A stretch of DNA of 64,000 nt from assembly GCF_004919095.1 (NCBI RefSeq), contig NZ_STGJ01000001.1:434001-498000 (forward strand), in the 5' to 3' direction. Shown here piece by piece: positions 10,526 to 19,567 of this stretch (positions are counted from its first letter, which is position 1; every line of letters starts with the position of its first letter). The position numbers were made by a program, and so were the translations under genes. The notes beneath the pieces are model-generated. The model saw only the letters and a list, made by a program, of their open reading frames with translations. It ran no database searches and was not told where the DNA came from. This DNA comes from Crenobacter intestini (lineage in GTDB: Bacteria > Pseudomonadota > Gammaproteobacteria > Burkholderiales > Chromobacteriaceae).

Positions 10526-11734
10526 TCAGGCCTTGACGATGGACGCGATCGCGTCGGCGACGTAGCCCAGGTTGCCTTCGTTGAGCGCAGCCAGGCAGAT
10601 GCGGCCGGTCGACACCGCGTAGATGCCGAACTCGCCGCGCAGCACGTCGACTTGCGCCGCGGCGAGCCCGGTGTACGAGAACATGCCGCGCTGGCGGGTC
10701 ACGAAGGAGAAGTCCTGCGCGACGCCCTTTTCTTTCAGCGCGCCCACCAGGCCCTCGCGCATCGCGCGGATGCGCAGGCGCATGCCGGCGAGCTCTTCTT
10801 CCCACATCGCACACAGTTCACTGCTTGCGAGCACCGCGCCGACCACCGCCGCGCCGTGGATCGGCGGGTTCGAGTAGTTGGTGCGGATCACGCGCTTGAC
10901 CTGCGAGAGCACGCGGGCGGACTCGTCGCGGTCGGCGGTGACGATGGACAGCGCGCCTACGCGCTCGCCGTACATCGAGAAGCTCTTGGAGAACGAGCTC
11001 GACACGAAGAACTGCAGGCCGGACGCCGAGAAAAGGCGCACCGCGACCGCGTCTTCGCTGATGCCTTCGGCGAAACCCTGGTAGGCCATGTCGAGGAAAG
11101 GCACCAAGCCACGCTCGCGGCACAGCTCGACCACTTCGCCCCACTCTTCATCGGAGAGGTCCGCGCCGGTCGGGTTGTGGCAGCACGCGTGCAGCACGAT
11201 GACCGAACCTGCGGGCAGGCCGGCGAGGAACACCTTCATCGCGGCGAAGTCGACGCCACGGGTAGCGGCGTCGTAGTACGGGTAGTTTTCAACCACGAAG
11301 CCGGCCGCTTCGAACAGCGCGCGGTGGTTTTCCCACGACGGGTCGCTGATGTAGACCTTGGCGTCGGCGTTCAGGCCCTTGAGGAAGTCCGCGCCGATCT
11401 TCAGCGCGCCGGTGCCGCCCAGCGCCTGCGCGGTCACCACGCGGCCGGCGGCCAAGAGTTCGCTGTCCGCGCCGAACAGCAGCTTCTGCACGGCCTGGTT
11501 ATACGCGCCGTTGCCCTCGATCGGCTGGTAGCCGCGCGGCGGCTGTGCCGCGAGGCGCGCCTTTTCCGCTTCCTTGACAGCCGCCAGAAGCGGCAGCTTG
11601 CCGTTGGCGTCGAAGTACACGCCGACGCCGAGGTTGACCTTGGTCGCGCGGGTGTCGGCGTTGAACGCCTCGTTCAGGCCGAGAATCGGGTCGCGCGGAG
11701 CCAGCGCGACGCCGGCGAAAAGAGAGCTGCTCAT
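10526..11734 (-). CDS. tyrB: Aromatic amino acid / aspartate aminotransferase, class I
   Basis: A 402-residue PLP enzyme of fold type I. It has LNLGVGVYFDANGK-like N-terminal sequence (KVNLGVGVYFDANGKLP), LHACCHNPTGADLSDEEW, FLDMAYQGF and the PLP-lysine motif SSSFSKSFSMYGERVG. The C-terminal RQRGMFSYTGL contains the Arg that binds the substrate alpha-carboxylate. These enzymes transfer amino groups between Asp, Tyr or Phe and 2-oxoglutarate. TyrB and AspC are hard to separate by eye, so the symbol is the best guess. The ATG at 11734 gives the usual length of about 397 residues. It is a single gene with its own terminator. Confidence 0.9.
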   Translation of the reverse strand: MSSSLFAGVALAPRDPILGLNEAFNADTRATKVNLGVGVYFDANGKLPLLAAVKEAEKARLAAQPPRGYQPIEGNGAYNQAVQKLLFGADSELLAAGRVVTAQALGGTGALKIGADFLKGLNADAKVYISDPSWENHRALFEAAGFVVENYPYYDAATRGVDFAAMKVFLAGLPAGSVIVLHACCHNPTGADLSDEEWGEVVELCRERGLVPFLDMAYQGFAEGISEDAVAVRLFSASGLQFFVSSSFSKSFSMYGERVGALSIVTADRDESARVLSQVKRVIRTNYSNPPIHGAAVVGAVLASSELCAMWEEELAGMRLRIRAMREGLVGALKEKGVAQDFSFVTRQRGMFSYTGLAAAQVDVLRGEFGIYAVSTGRICLAALNEGNLGYVADAIASIVKA

Positions 11735-11839
11735 AAGACGGAAACTCCAGGGATGTGGGTTGCTGCAGGTAATATTTTTCGACGGCCAAATCTTACCATG
11801 TCATAAAAGCACCCGCAGGCCTCTGCGCCCTTCACCCGC

Positions 11840-12517
11840 TCAAAAACGTTCGCCCGGCGCGAGGTAGCGCCAGCTGCCCTGCTCCAGCCGGACGAGCGAC
11901 ACCCGGCCGACCCGCTGCCTGAATACCCTGACCGGCGCGAGCGAAGCGGCGGCGAGCGCGTCGGCAAGCGCCACGCGCGGGCGCTCGCGCAGCAATACGC
12001 GGATCCGGCACTCGCCCTGGCGCGACACCCTGCACGGCAAGGCCGCCAAGCGCTCAAGCGCCGCGTCGTGAGGCGCCTCCTTGAAATCGATCAGGTATTC
12101 ATGCTCGAAACGCGACGGGTCGGACAGGAGGCGCGCCAGCTGCGTGTCCTGCGTCCAGACGCGCAGGCCCTCGGCACCGGCGGCCAGCGGCGCGGCCTCC
12201 TGCAGATGCCCCGCGCAGCGCGCGAGCCACGCCCAGCGGGTCGCGTCGTGCGCGCTGCGGGTGGCCTTGCCCAGCACCGCCTCCGCGTCCGCCCCGGCAG
12301 GGGCATGCGCAAGCAGGGTCACCCGCGACGGCGGCAGGGTGTACGCGACGTCGACCAGCGTCACCTGCTGGCCGGGCGACACGCGGCTGCCCAGCGCGTC
12401 GACCAGCTGGCCGTCGACGCAGACCCGCCCCATCTCGATCGCCTCGTCGGCGTCCCGCCGCGAGGCGGCCAGCCCCTTATCGACCAGATAACGGCTCAGG
12501 CGGACGGTTTCGGACAT
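11840..12517 (-). CDS. S4-domain protein related to RsuA/RluF pseudouridine synthases, active site apparently degenerate
   Basis: A 225-residue protein. Residues 1-60 form an S4 RNA-binding domain (VRLSRYLVDKGLAASRRDAD, then GRVCVDGQLV). The remainder aligns with the RsuA-family pseudouridine synthase domain. Where active enzymes have GRLDxxTxGLL, this one reads PLAAGAEGLRVWT, so the catalytic Asp is replaced by Ala. The later lysine-tyrosine segment is reduced to HEYLIDF. The C-terminal half is recognisable (PVRVFRQRVG, LEQGSWRYL). It may bind rRNA without modifying it. The ATG at 12517 has AAAGGAG upstream. It is divergent from the TPR-GGDEF gene. Confidence 0.75.
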   Translation of the reverse strand: MSETVRLSRYLVDKGLAASRRDADEAIEMGRVCVDGQLVDALGSRVSPGQQVTLVDVAYTLPPSRVTLLAHAPAGADAEAVLGKATRSAHDATRWAWLARCAGHLQEAAPLAAGAEGLRVWTQDTQLARLLSDPSRFEHEYLIDFKEAPHDAALERLAALPCRVSRQGECRIRVLLRERPRVALADALAAASLAPVRVFRQRVGRVSLVRLEQGSWRYLAPGERF

Positions 12518-12605
12518 TGTTACTCCTTTAGGACAGGCGGCATTTGAACGGGCGGCCAATATACTATATAAACTGCCACTTAAACTTAGCGACTCCATAC
12601 AATCC

Positions 12606-14186
12606 ATGCCCACCCGTCCCATCACGCAAGCTGCCCAGACTCTGCAGGACGCGCCTAGGCCCAGCGCGGGCCGCGCGCTGCCGCAGCCTGACGTGAGCAG
12701 CGACGGGGCGGGCACCCTGCACGAGGCAGCGCTGCTGCTCGAACAAGGCACGCTCGAGACCCTGGCCGGCAGTTTCGACTCGGCCCTGCAGCATCTGGTG
12801 CGCGCCAAGCAGCTGGCCGTCAAGGCCGCCGGGCTTGAACTCGAGACGCTGGTGCAGTGCCGGATCGCCAACATCCATATCATGCAGGGGCTCTACCCGG
12901 ACGCGCTGGCCATCTGCCTGGACGAGATCGCCGAAGTGGAGCGGCGCGGCGGATCCCCGCACCTGGCCCGCCTGCTCAACAGCCTGGGCTTCACCTACCA
13001 CTTCCTCGGCGAGCAGGCCAAGGCCCGCAAGAGCCTGCTGCGATGCATCGAACTTGCACGCGGCAGCGGCGACCGCATGATCGAGTCGCTGGCGCTGGAC
13101 AGCCTCGCCAATACCGAACTGGCCGAAGGGCAGGTCGACGCCGCACGCGCGCACATCGACCAGAGCATCCTGCTGCTGCGCGAACTGGGCAATGAAGACT
13201 ATCTGGCCGAGTACCTGATCACGCTCGCGCAGGTGGTCGAGGCCGGCGGCGGCGACGGCCGCGCACACCTGATCGAGGCGCTCTCGCTCTCCCGCCGGCT
13301 GCGGCTCTCCCGCCACGAGGCGCAGGCGCTCTACCATCTGGGCCGGCTCGACGGCCGCCACCAGCGCGTCGACGAGGCGCAGACGCAACTCGAGCACGCG
13401 CTGCGCCTGGCCGACCGAATCGGCGACGGCAGGCTCGGCTACCTGTGCTGCCACGCGCTGTCGGCGCTGTTCAAGGGGCAACGGCGCTTTCGCGAGGCGC
13501 TGCAACAGTTCGAGGCCTACCACCAGCGCAAGGAGGCGCTGCGCAGCGACACGGCCGAGCTTCGCGTGCGCTACCTGGAAATCCGCTTCCGCACGGTACA
13601 CGCCGAGCAGATGAAGGAGCAGGCGCAACTGCGCAACCAGGCGCTGGAAGCGGAAGTGCGCCGCCGCGCTGACCTCCTGAAGGAAGCCGAGCGCCTCGCC
13701 CGCTTCGATGCGCTGACCGGCATCTACAACCGGCGTCACTTCCGCGACGAGGCGAAGGCTACGCTCGCGCGCTGCGCGAAGGCCGGCCTGCACGCCTGCC
13801 TGATCCTGTTCGACGCCGACCACTTCAAGCAGATCAACGACAACTGGGGGCACGCCGTCGGCGACCTCGCTTTGCAGGAAATCAGCCGGGCGCTGCGGGA
13901 AGGCGCTCGCCAGGACGACCTGTTCGCCCGCTACGGCGGCGAGGAATTCGTGATGCTGCTGCCCGGCGCCGCCGCGCACCAGGCACTGGCCGCCGCGCAA
14001 CGGATGCTCGAGCAGGTCAGCGTGCGCGGGCTGGCGTTCGACGACAACACGCTGCCCTTGTCGCTGAGCGCCGGGGTCGCCGCGTGGCAGGACGGCGTCT
14101 CGCTCGACGCGCTGATCAAGCTTGCGGATGCGGCGCTCTATCAGGCCAAGGCGCAGGGGCGCAACCGGGTCGTGCTCGCCACATGA
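12606..14186 (+). CDS. TPR-containing diguanylate cyclase (GGDEF)
   Basis: A 526-residue soluble protein. About residues 40-340 are TPR-like helical repeats, followed by a coiled-coil linker (EAEVRRRADLLKEAERLARF). The GGDEF domain covers about residues 365-526, with the catalytic loop YGGEEF near 445. The inhibitory site RQDD sits five residues before it, so product inhibition by c-di-GMP is expected. The metal-binding LFDADHFKQIND motif is intact. The enzyme would make c-di-GMP from two GTP. No signal peptide is seen, so the TPRs probably sense a cytoplasmic partner. Its stop overlaps the acpH start (ATGA), so the two are translationally coupled. Confidence 0.9.
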   Translation: MPTRPITQAAQTLQDAPRPSAGRALPQPDVSSDGAGTLHEAALLLEQGTLETLAGSFDSALQHLVRAKQLAVKAAGLELETLVQCRIANIHIMQGLYPDALAICLDEIAEVERRGGSPHLARLLNSLGFTYHFLGEQAKARKSLLRCIELARGSGDRMIESLALDSLANTELAEGQVDAARAHIDQSILLLRELGNEDYLAEYLITLAQVVEAGGGDGRAHLIEALSLSRRLRLSRHEAQALYHLGRLDGRHQRVDEAQTQLEHALRLADRIGDGRLGYLCCHALSALFKGQRRFREALQQFEAYHQRKEALRSDTAELRVRYLEIRFRTVHAEQMKEQAQLRNQALEAEVRRRADLLKEAERLARFDALTGIYNRRHFRDEAKATLARCAKAGLHACLILFDADHFKQINDNWGHAVGDLALQEISRALREGARQDDLFARYGGEEFVMLLPGAAAHQALAAAQRMLEQVSVRGLAFDDNTLPLSLSAGVAAWQDGVSLDALIKLADAALYQAKAQGRNRVVLAT

Positions 14187-14806
14187 ACTACCTCGCCCAT
14201 CTGGCGCTCTCCCCGGACGATACGGCCGTCCGGCTGGGCAACCTGATGGGTGATTTCTGCCGCAAGGCCGAGCTCTCCGCGCTGCCGCCCGCCTTCATGG
14301 CGGGCTACCTGCTGCACCAGCAGATCGACCGCTACACCGACGCCCACCCGCTGCACAGGCAAAGCCGCGCCCGCATCAGCGCGGCAAGGGCCCGCTACTC
14401 GGGCGTGCTGGTCGACCTCTTCTACGACCACTTCCTCGCCCGCCACTGGGACCGCTGGTACACGCCGGGCCTCGAGTGCTTCGCGCAGGCGGTCTACCGC
14501 GCGCTCGACGCATGCCAAGGGCAGCTGCCGGCCAGGCTCGCCGCAGCCGCCCCGCTGATGCGCGCCAACGACTGGCTGGTCGCCTACCGCGACGTGGACG
14601 GCATCGCGCGGGTGATCGACGCCTTCGCGCGACACCGCGCCCGCGCCGGCAATCCGCTCCTGGGCGGCGCCGAAGAACTGCTCGCCAACTACGCGGCACT
14701 GGAAGCGGATTTTTTCGCGTTCTACCCGCAGCTAGCCGCCGAGGCGGCCGCCTTCAGCGCGCGGCCAGCAGCGGCAGCAACAGCTCGCGCGCCCCGTCCC
14801 ACATGA
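14183..14806 (+). CDS. acpH: Acyl carrier protein phosphodiesterase
   Basis: A 207-residue DUF479-family protein that removes the phosphopantetheine arm from holo-ACP. The family N-terminus MNYLAHLALSP, GNLMGDF, the helix with HQQIDRYTDAHP, and VDLFYDHFLARHW with its metal-binding His/Asp residues are all present. The ATG overlaps the stop of the upstream cyclase gene. The C-terminal dozen residues, beyond the end of the family, are Ala/Arg-rich. They come from the stretch where the gene overlaps the convergent marC gene by 53 bases. Confidence 0.88.
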   Translation: MNYLAHLALSPDDTAVRLGNLMGDFCRKAELSALPPAFMAGYLLHQQIDRYTDAHPLHRQSRARISAARARYSGVLVDLFYDHFLARHWDRWYTPGLECFAQAVYRALDACQGQLPARLAAAAPLMRANDWLVAYRDVDGIARVIDAFARHRARAGNPLLGGAEELLANYAALEADFFAFYPQLAAEAAAFSARPAAAATARAPRPT

Positions 14807-15443
14807 TCTGCACGCCGAGGCAGAGCAGGATGAACGCGGTCAGGCGCATGAATACCACCGCGCCGGTCTGCCCGAGCAGCGCGAGCAGCCGCTCGCCGTG
14901 CCGGTAACAGAGGTAGACGAACACGCTGACCAGCGCGACGGCGACCATCGCGGCCAAAGGCGCCAGCACGTAGCGCATCCAGCCCTCGCCCGTGTGCGCG
15001 AACGACGCGCCCAGCGTGATCGCGACCGACACCGAGCCTGGCCCCACCGTCAGCGGGAAGGCCAGCGGGTAGAACGCCTTCTGCTTGAGCGCGTCACGGC
15101 TGATGTGCTCGCCCAGTTGCCCCGACGCGGGCGAGGCCTCGGCCGGCTCGTCGTTCAGCATGCGCCAGGCGGCCAGCGTGATCAGCATGCCGCCGCTGAT
15201 CTGCACCACCGGCAGCGACACGCCGAAGATCTCCAGCACGAAGCCGCCGATATACATCGACCCCAGCAGCAGCAGGAAGGCGAACACCGCGATGCGGCGC
15301 GACAGGTAGACGCGCTGCTCGGGCGTGTTGCGCGCGGTCTGCGCGAGGAACACCGGCACCATGCCGGGCGGGTTCATGATCGGCAGCAGTGCGGCGGCGA
15401 CAAACAGCACCTTGGAGACGAATAACAGCAGGGTAGCGAGCAC
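14754..15443 (-). CDS. MarC family integral membrane protein
   Basis: A 229-residue inner-membrane protein with six predicted membrane segments and the MarC/NAAT signatures LLPIMNPPGMVPVF near residue 20 and FYPLAFPLTVGPGSVSVAITLGA near residue 125. The family has a transporter-like fold, but no confirmed substrate. The start is GTG at 15443; no strong ribosome site is visible, but the N-terminal hydrophobic segment fits the family. The 3' end overlaps convergent acpH. Confidence 0.85.
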   Translation of the reverse strand: MLATLLLFVSKVLFVAAALLPIMNPPGMVPVFLAQTARNTPEQRVYLSRRIAVFAFLLLLGSMYIGGFVLEIFGVSLPVVQISGGMLITLAAWRMLNDEPAEASPASGQLGEHISRDALKQKAFYPLAFPLTVGPGSVSVAITLGASFAHTGEGWMRYVLAPLAAMVAVALVSVFVYLCYRHGERLLALLGQTGAVVFMRLTAFILLCLGVQIMWDGARELLLPLLAAR

Positions 15444-15591
15444 GTTCGGGGTCCAAAACGGGTTTTCCCTAGCATTTCATGCGCACGCACGGGTGTAAAG
15501 GGGCGGACAGACTGCCCGTCAGGGTGCCGCCGCCGCGGATTTTGGCTAGGATACGCCTTCCGCCGGCACACGCCGCAGACTAGGGGACGAC

Positions 15592-17364
15592 ATGAACTGG
15601 AGCCAGGAACTCGTCGACAGCAGCCTGTGGCTGCTCAAGGCCTTTACGCTGACCACCGCCATCGCGGGCGCCGCGCTCTACGTGCTGGCGAAAAGCACGG
15701 TATGGGGCCGCCAGTTCTGGCGGCTCTCCGGCGGCTACTTCTCGATCCGGCGCAACCCGCGCGCGCTGCTGACGCTGCTGGCGATCCTCCTGATCACGCT
15801 GTTTGGCGTGCGCATGAGCGTGCTGTTCTCGCAGTGGTACAACCAGATGTACGCCTCGCTGCAGAAGCTCGATGAGCAGCTGTTTTGGGTGTCGATGTGG
15901 AGCTTCGCCGGCCTGGCCAGCGTGCACGTGGTGCGCGCGCTCACCAGCTACTACCTGAACCAGTCCTTCGTGATCCACTGGCGGCAATGGCTGAACGAAA
16001 CCCTGCTCTCGCGCTGGGTCGACAAGCAGGCCTACTTCAAGAGCCAGTATCTGGAAACGCCGGCGGACAACCCCGACCAGCGGCTGCAGCAGGACGTCAC
16101 CAGCTTTGCCGCGCTGTCGCTGTCGCTGTCGATGGGCGTGATCGACGCGCTGGTGTCGACCATCGAATTCACCATCATCCTGTGGGGGCTCTCCGGCGTG
16201 CTCGAGCTGTTCGGGCTTGAGATCCCGCGCGGCATGGTGTTTGTCGTTTATCTCTACGTGATCGTCGCCACCGTGTTCGCGTTCAAGATCGGCAAGCCGC
16301 TGATCCGGCTGAACTTCCTCAACGAGCAGCTGAACGCCGACTACCGCTACGCCTTGGTGCGCCTGCGCGAATACGGCGAGAGCGTCGCCTTCTACCGGGG
16401 CGAGGCGGTCGAGGGCGGCAAGCTGCGCGCGCGCTTCTCGGGCATCATCGGCAACGCGTGGGCGATCGTGTTCCGCTCGCTGAAGTTCCAGGGCTTCAAC
16501 TTCGTGGTCAGCCAGACCGCGGCGGTGTTCCCCTTCATCATCCAGGCGCAGCGCTTCTTCTCTAAGGAAATCACGCTGGGCGACATGGTGCAGACCGCGC
16601 AGGCCTTCGGCCAGTTGCAGGACAACCTGTCGTTCTTCCGCCAGGCGTACGACGACTTCGCCGGCTATCGCGCGGTGCTCGACCGTCTGACCGGTTTCGT
16701 CGACGCGATCGAGGCGGCTGACACCCTGCCCGCCCCCACGCTGGAAGACGGCGGCCGTACGCTGGGCGTCGAGAACCTGAGCATCCGCACGCCGCAGGCG
16801 AGGCCGCTGTTGCAAGACGCGAGCTTCACGGTCGAGCCGGGTGCGCCGCTGTTGATCCGAGGCCGCTCGGGCAGCGGCAAGACCACCTTGCTGCGCGCGA
16901 TCGCCGGGCTGTGGCCTTACTGCGAGGGGCGCATCCGGCGGCCGGACGGCGAACGGCTGTTCCTGTCACAGAAGCCCTACCTGCCGCTGGGCACGCTGCG
17001 CGAGGCGCTGTGCTACCCGCACCCGGCAATCGACGACGCACGCGCGGCGCAGGTGCTCGCCGACGTGCAGCTTGGGCATTTGAGCGGGCGCCTGGACGAG
17101 GCGGGTGACTGGTCGCGCATCCTGTCGCTGGGCGAGCAGCAAAGGCTCGCCTTCGGCCGCCTGCTGCTCGCGGCGCCGCGTGCGGCCTTCCTCGACGAGG
17201 CGACCAGCGCGATGGACGAGGCTCTGGAACACGCGATGTACACGCTGGTGCGCGAGCGGCTGCCGGAGCTGGTACTGGTCAGCGTCGGCCACCGCAGCAC
17301 GCTCGAGCGCCATCACCCGCAAAAGCTAGAACTCACCGGCGAGGGTCGCTGGCGCTTCGCTTAA
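15592..17364 (+). CDS. ABC transporter, SbmA/BacA-like permease fused to ATPase (YddA type)
   Basis: A 590-residue fused exporter or importer. The first 330 or so residues are the SbmA/BacA-like membrane domain with about six segments (FSQWYNQMYASLQKLDEQLFW, YYLNQSFVIHWRQWL and NPDQRLQQDV are typical). The ATPase domain has Walker A GRSGSGKTT near residue 424, signature LSLGEQQRLAFGR, Walker B AAFLDEATSAMDE and the switch His in SVGHRS. Relatives carry peptides or cobalamin-like compounds; the substrate here is unknown. The ATG at 15592 has AGGGGA upstream. It is convergent with pncC, with a 5-base gap. Confidence 0.88.
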   Translation: MNWSQELVDSSLWLLKAFTLTTAIAGAALYVLAKSTVWGRQFWRLSGGYFSIRRNPRALLTLLAILLITLFGVRMSVLFSQWYNQMYASLQKLDEQLFWVSMWSFAGLASVHVVRALTSYYLNQSFVIHWRQWLNETLLSRWVDKQAYFKSQYLETPADNPDQRLQQDVTSFAALSLSLSMGVIDALVSTIEFTIILWGLSGVLELFGLEIPRGMVFVVYLYVIVATVFAFKIGKPLIRLNFLNEQLNADYRYALVRLREYGESVAFYRGEAVEGGKLRARFSGIIGNAWAIVFRSLKFQGFNFVVSQTAAVFPFIIQAQRFFSKEITLGDMVQTAQAFGQLQDNLSFFRQAYDDFAGYRAVLDRLTGFVDAIEAADTLPAPTLEDGGRTLGVENLSIRTPQARPLLQDASFTVEPGAPLLIRGRSGSGKTTLLRAIAGLWPYCEGRIRRPDGERLFLSQKPYLPLGTLREALCYPHPAIDDARAAQVLADVQLGHLSGRLDEAGDWSRILSLGEQQRLAFGRLLLAAPRAAFLDEATSAMDEALEHAMYTLVRERLPELVLVSVGHRSTLERHHPQKLELTGEGRWRFA

Positions 17365-17369
17365 AGACG

Positions 17370-17846
17370 CTACAGGCCAAGCCGCGCGGCAAGCAGGGCG
17401 AGCGCCGCCTCCACCGTCTGCGCACGCACCGCCGCGCGGTCTCCGGCGAACAGGTGGCACTCGGCCGCCACCCCGTCAGGGCCGGCCACCGCGATCCACA
17501 CGGTGCCGACCGGCTTGCCGGGGCTGCCGCCGCCGGGGCCGGCGATGCCGGACACCGCGACGGCCCAGTCGGCCGAGGCACGGCTACGCGCGCCCCCGGC
17601 CATCTCGAGCACCGTCTCGCGGCTGACCGCGCCAAAGGCGGCAAGCGTGTCCGCGCGCACGCCGAGCATCGCCTGTTTGGCCGCGTTGGCGTAGCTGACA
17701 AAGCCCCAGCCGAACCAGTCGGAGCTGCCCGCGACGTCGGTGAGGGCGGCGGCGATCAGCCCGCCGGTGCACGACTCGGCGAGCGCGACGGTCTCTTTGC
17801 GCGCGCGCAAGGCGTCGCCTAGCCGTACCACGTCAACTTTGTGCAT
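17370..17846 (-). CDS. pncC: Nicotinamide-nucleotide amidase (CinA C-terminal type)
   Basis: A 158-residue stand-alone CinA_C domain. It deamidates NMN to nicotinic acid mononucleotide in pyridine-nucleotide recycling. Family motifs are TVALAESCTGGLIAAALTDV, the GWGFVSYANAAKQAMLGV stretch and AVSGIAGPGGG. The length matches E. coli PncC/YdjG-type proteins (about 160). The ATG at 17846 lies inside the end of pgi (14-base overlap), so the two are co-translated. Confidence 0.92.
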   Translation of the reverse strand: MHKVDVVRLGDALRARKETVALAESCTGGLIAAALTDVAGSSDWFGWGFVSYANAAKQAMLGVRADTLAAFGAVSRETVLEMAGGARSRASADWAVAVSGIAGPGGGSPGKPVGTVWIAVAGPDGVAAECHLFAGDRAAVRAQTVEAALALLAARLGL

Positions 17847-19485
17847 GGGTTTCCCGGTAAAAGCCGATCAGCCCGTGGGTCGAGCTGTCGTGTTCGCCGA
17901 CATCTACACCTTGCTCGAGTTCGGGCGCGATCGCGCGCGCGAGCTGTTTGCCGTACTCGACCCCCCACTGGTCGAAGGAATTGAGCCCCCACACCGCGCC
18001 CTGCACGAATACCTTGTGTTCGTACAGCGCGAGCAGCATGCCCAGCGTGTGCGGAGTCAGCGCCGAGAGCGCCAGCGTATTCGACGGCTGGTTGCCCGGG
18101 AAGGTCTTCTGCGGCGCGAGCATGTCGAGCGCCTCGCCGCTGACGCCCGTAAGTTCGGCCATCGCCTCGGCGACGGTCTTGCCGCGCATCAAGGCCTCGG
18201 TCTGCGCGAACGCGTTGGCGACCAGCACGCGGTGCTGCGCGTCGTCGTAGCGGCTTTGCATCGGCACGATGAAGTCGCTCGGCACCAGCCTTGTCCCCTG
18301 GTGCAAGAGCTGGAAGAAGGCGTGCTGGCTGTTGACGCCCTCCTCGCCCCAGATCACCGGGCCGGTATCAAAATCCAGACGCTCGCCGTAGCGGCCTACC
18401 CGCTTGCCGTTGGACTCCATGTCGAGCTGCTGGATATGCGCGGGCAAGCGGCGCAGGCCGTGGTCGTACGGCATGATCGCGTGGGTGTGCGCGCCGTAGA
18501 AGGTGTTGTACCAGACGCCGATCAGCGCCATCAGCACCGGCATGTTGCGCGTAAACGGCGCCTCGAAGAAGTGGGTGTCCATCGCGTGCGCGCCGGCGAG
18601 CAATTCGCGGAAGTTCGCCTCACCCACCGCCAGCATCAGCGACAGCCCGACCGCCGACCACAGCGAATAGCGGCCGCCGACCCAGTCCCAGAAACCGAAC
18701 AGGTTGTCAGGCGGGATGCCGAAGGCGCCGGCGGCGCAGGTGTTGGTCGACACCGCGACAAAATGGCGCGCAAGGGCCGGCTCCGGCGCACGCGCGAGGA
18801 ACCAGCGGCGCGCGGCGTGCGCGTTGAGCAGGGTCTCCGGCGTGGTGAACGACTTGGAGCAGACAATGAAGAGCGTGCTTGCGGCATCCAGGCCTTCTAG
18901 CGTGCGCGCGAGGTGCGCCGGGTCGACGTTGGAGACGTAGTGCACGCGCGGGCCGTCGTGCCAGGGCGCAAGCGCCTCACAGGCGAGCAAGGGTCCCAGG
19001 TCCGAGCCGCCGATGCCGAGGTTCACCACGTCGGTGATCTTTTGCCCTGCGTGGCCGCGCCAATCGCCCGCCCGCACGTCCCCTGAGAAGGCCGCCATCC
19101 TGGCGAGCGTCGCGTGCACCTCGGGCACCACGTCGACGCCGTCGACCAGCAGGCTCGCGTCCGCCGGCAGGCGCAGCGCGGTGTGCAGCACCGCGCGGTT
19201 TTCGCTGACGTTGATCCGCTCGCCGCCGCGCATCGCGTCCATCTGCCCCTTAAGGTCGGCGACTTCCGCGAGCTCGAACAGGAGCTCCAGCGTGCGGTCG
19301 GTGATGCGGTTCTTCGAGTAGTCGAGCAGCAGCCCGTCCAGCCGCAGCGAGAAGCGCTCGAAGCGTCCAGGGTCGGCGTCGAACAGCTCGCGCATGTGCA
19401 CATGCCGGGTCGAGCGCTGGTGCTGGTGCAGCCGCGCCCACACCTGCGACGCGTTGATGTCGTTAAAACGTATGGTCGCCATCAT
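17833..19485 (-). CDS. pgi: Glucose-6-phosphate isomerase
   Basis: A 550-residue glycolytic and gluconeogenic enzyme that interconverts glucose 6-phosphate and fructose 6-phosphate. Family signatures are GIGGSDLGP, FIVCSKSFTTPET, FWDWVGGRYSLWSAVG and the C-terminal NSFDQWGVEYGKQLA. The catalytic Glu in the VGGRYS region, the His in YDHGLRRLP and the C-terminal Lys are all retained. Two adjacent ATG codons start the gene (19485 or 19482). It is followed by pncC with overlap. Confidence 0.95.
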   Translation of the reverse strand: MMATIRFNDINASQVWARLHQHQRSTRHVHMRELFDADPGRFERFSLRLDGLLLDYSKNRITDRTLELLFELAEVADLKGQMDAMRGGERINVSENRAVLHTALRLPADASLLVDGVDVVPEVHATLARMAAFSGDVRAGDWRGHAGQKITDVVNLGIGGSDLGPLLACEALAPWHDGPRVHYVSNVDPAHLARTLEGLDAASTLFIVCSKSFTTPETLLNAHAARRWFLARAPEPALARHFVAVSTNTCAAGAFGIPPDNLFGFWDWVGGRYSLWSAVGLSLMLAVGEANFRELLAGAHAMDTHFFEAPFTRNMPVLMALIGVWYNTFYGAHTHAIMPYDHGLRRLPAHIQQLDMESNGKRVGRYGERLDFDTGPVIWGEEGVNSQHAFFQLLHQGTRLVPSDFIVPMQSRYDDAQHRVLVANAFAQTEALMRGKTVAEAMAELTGVSGEALDMLAPQKTFPGNQPSNTLALSALTPHTLGMLLALYEHKVFVQGAVWGLNSFDQWGVEYGKQLARAIAPELEQGVDVGEHDSSTHGLIGFYRETHAQS

Positions 19486-19567
19486 TCATGCCAAAAAATT
19501 TGCGAAAGTCATTAAACCAATAATAAAAGGGCGCGACGCGCCCTGCCGTCCCAAATGCGCCGAAAGG

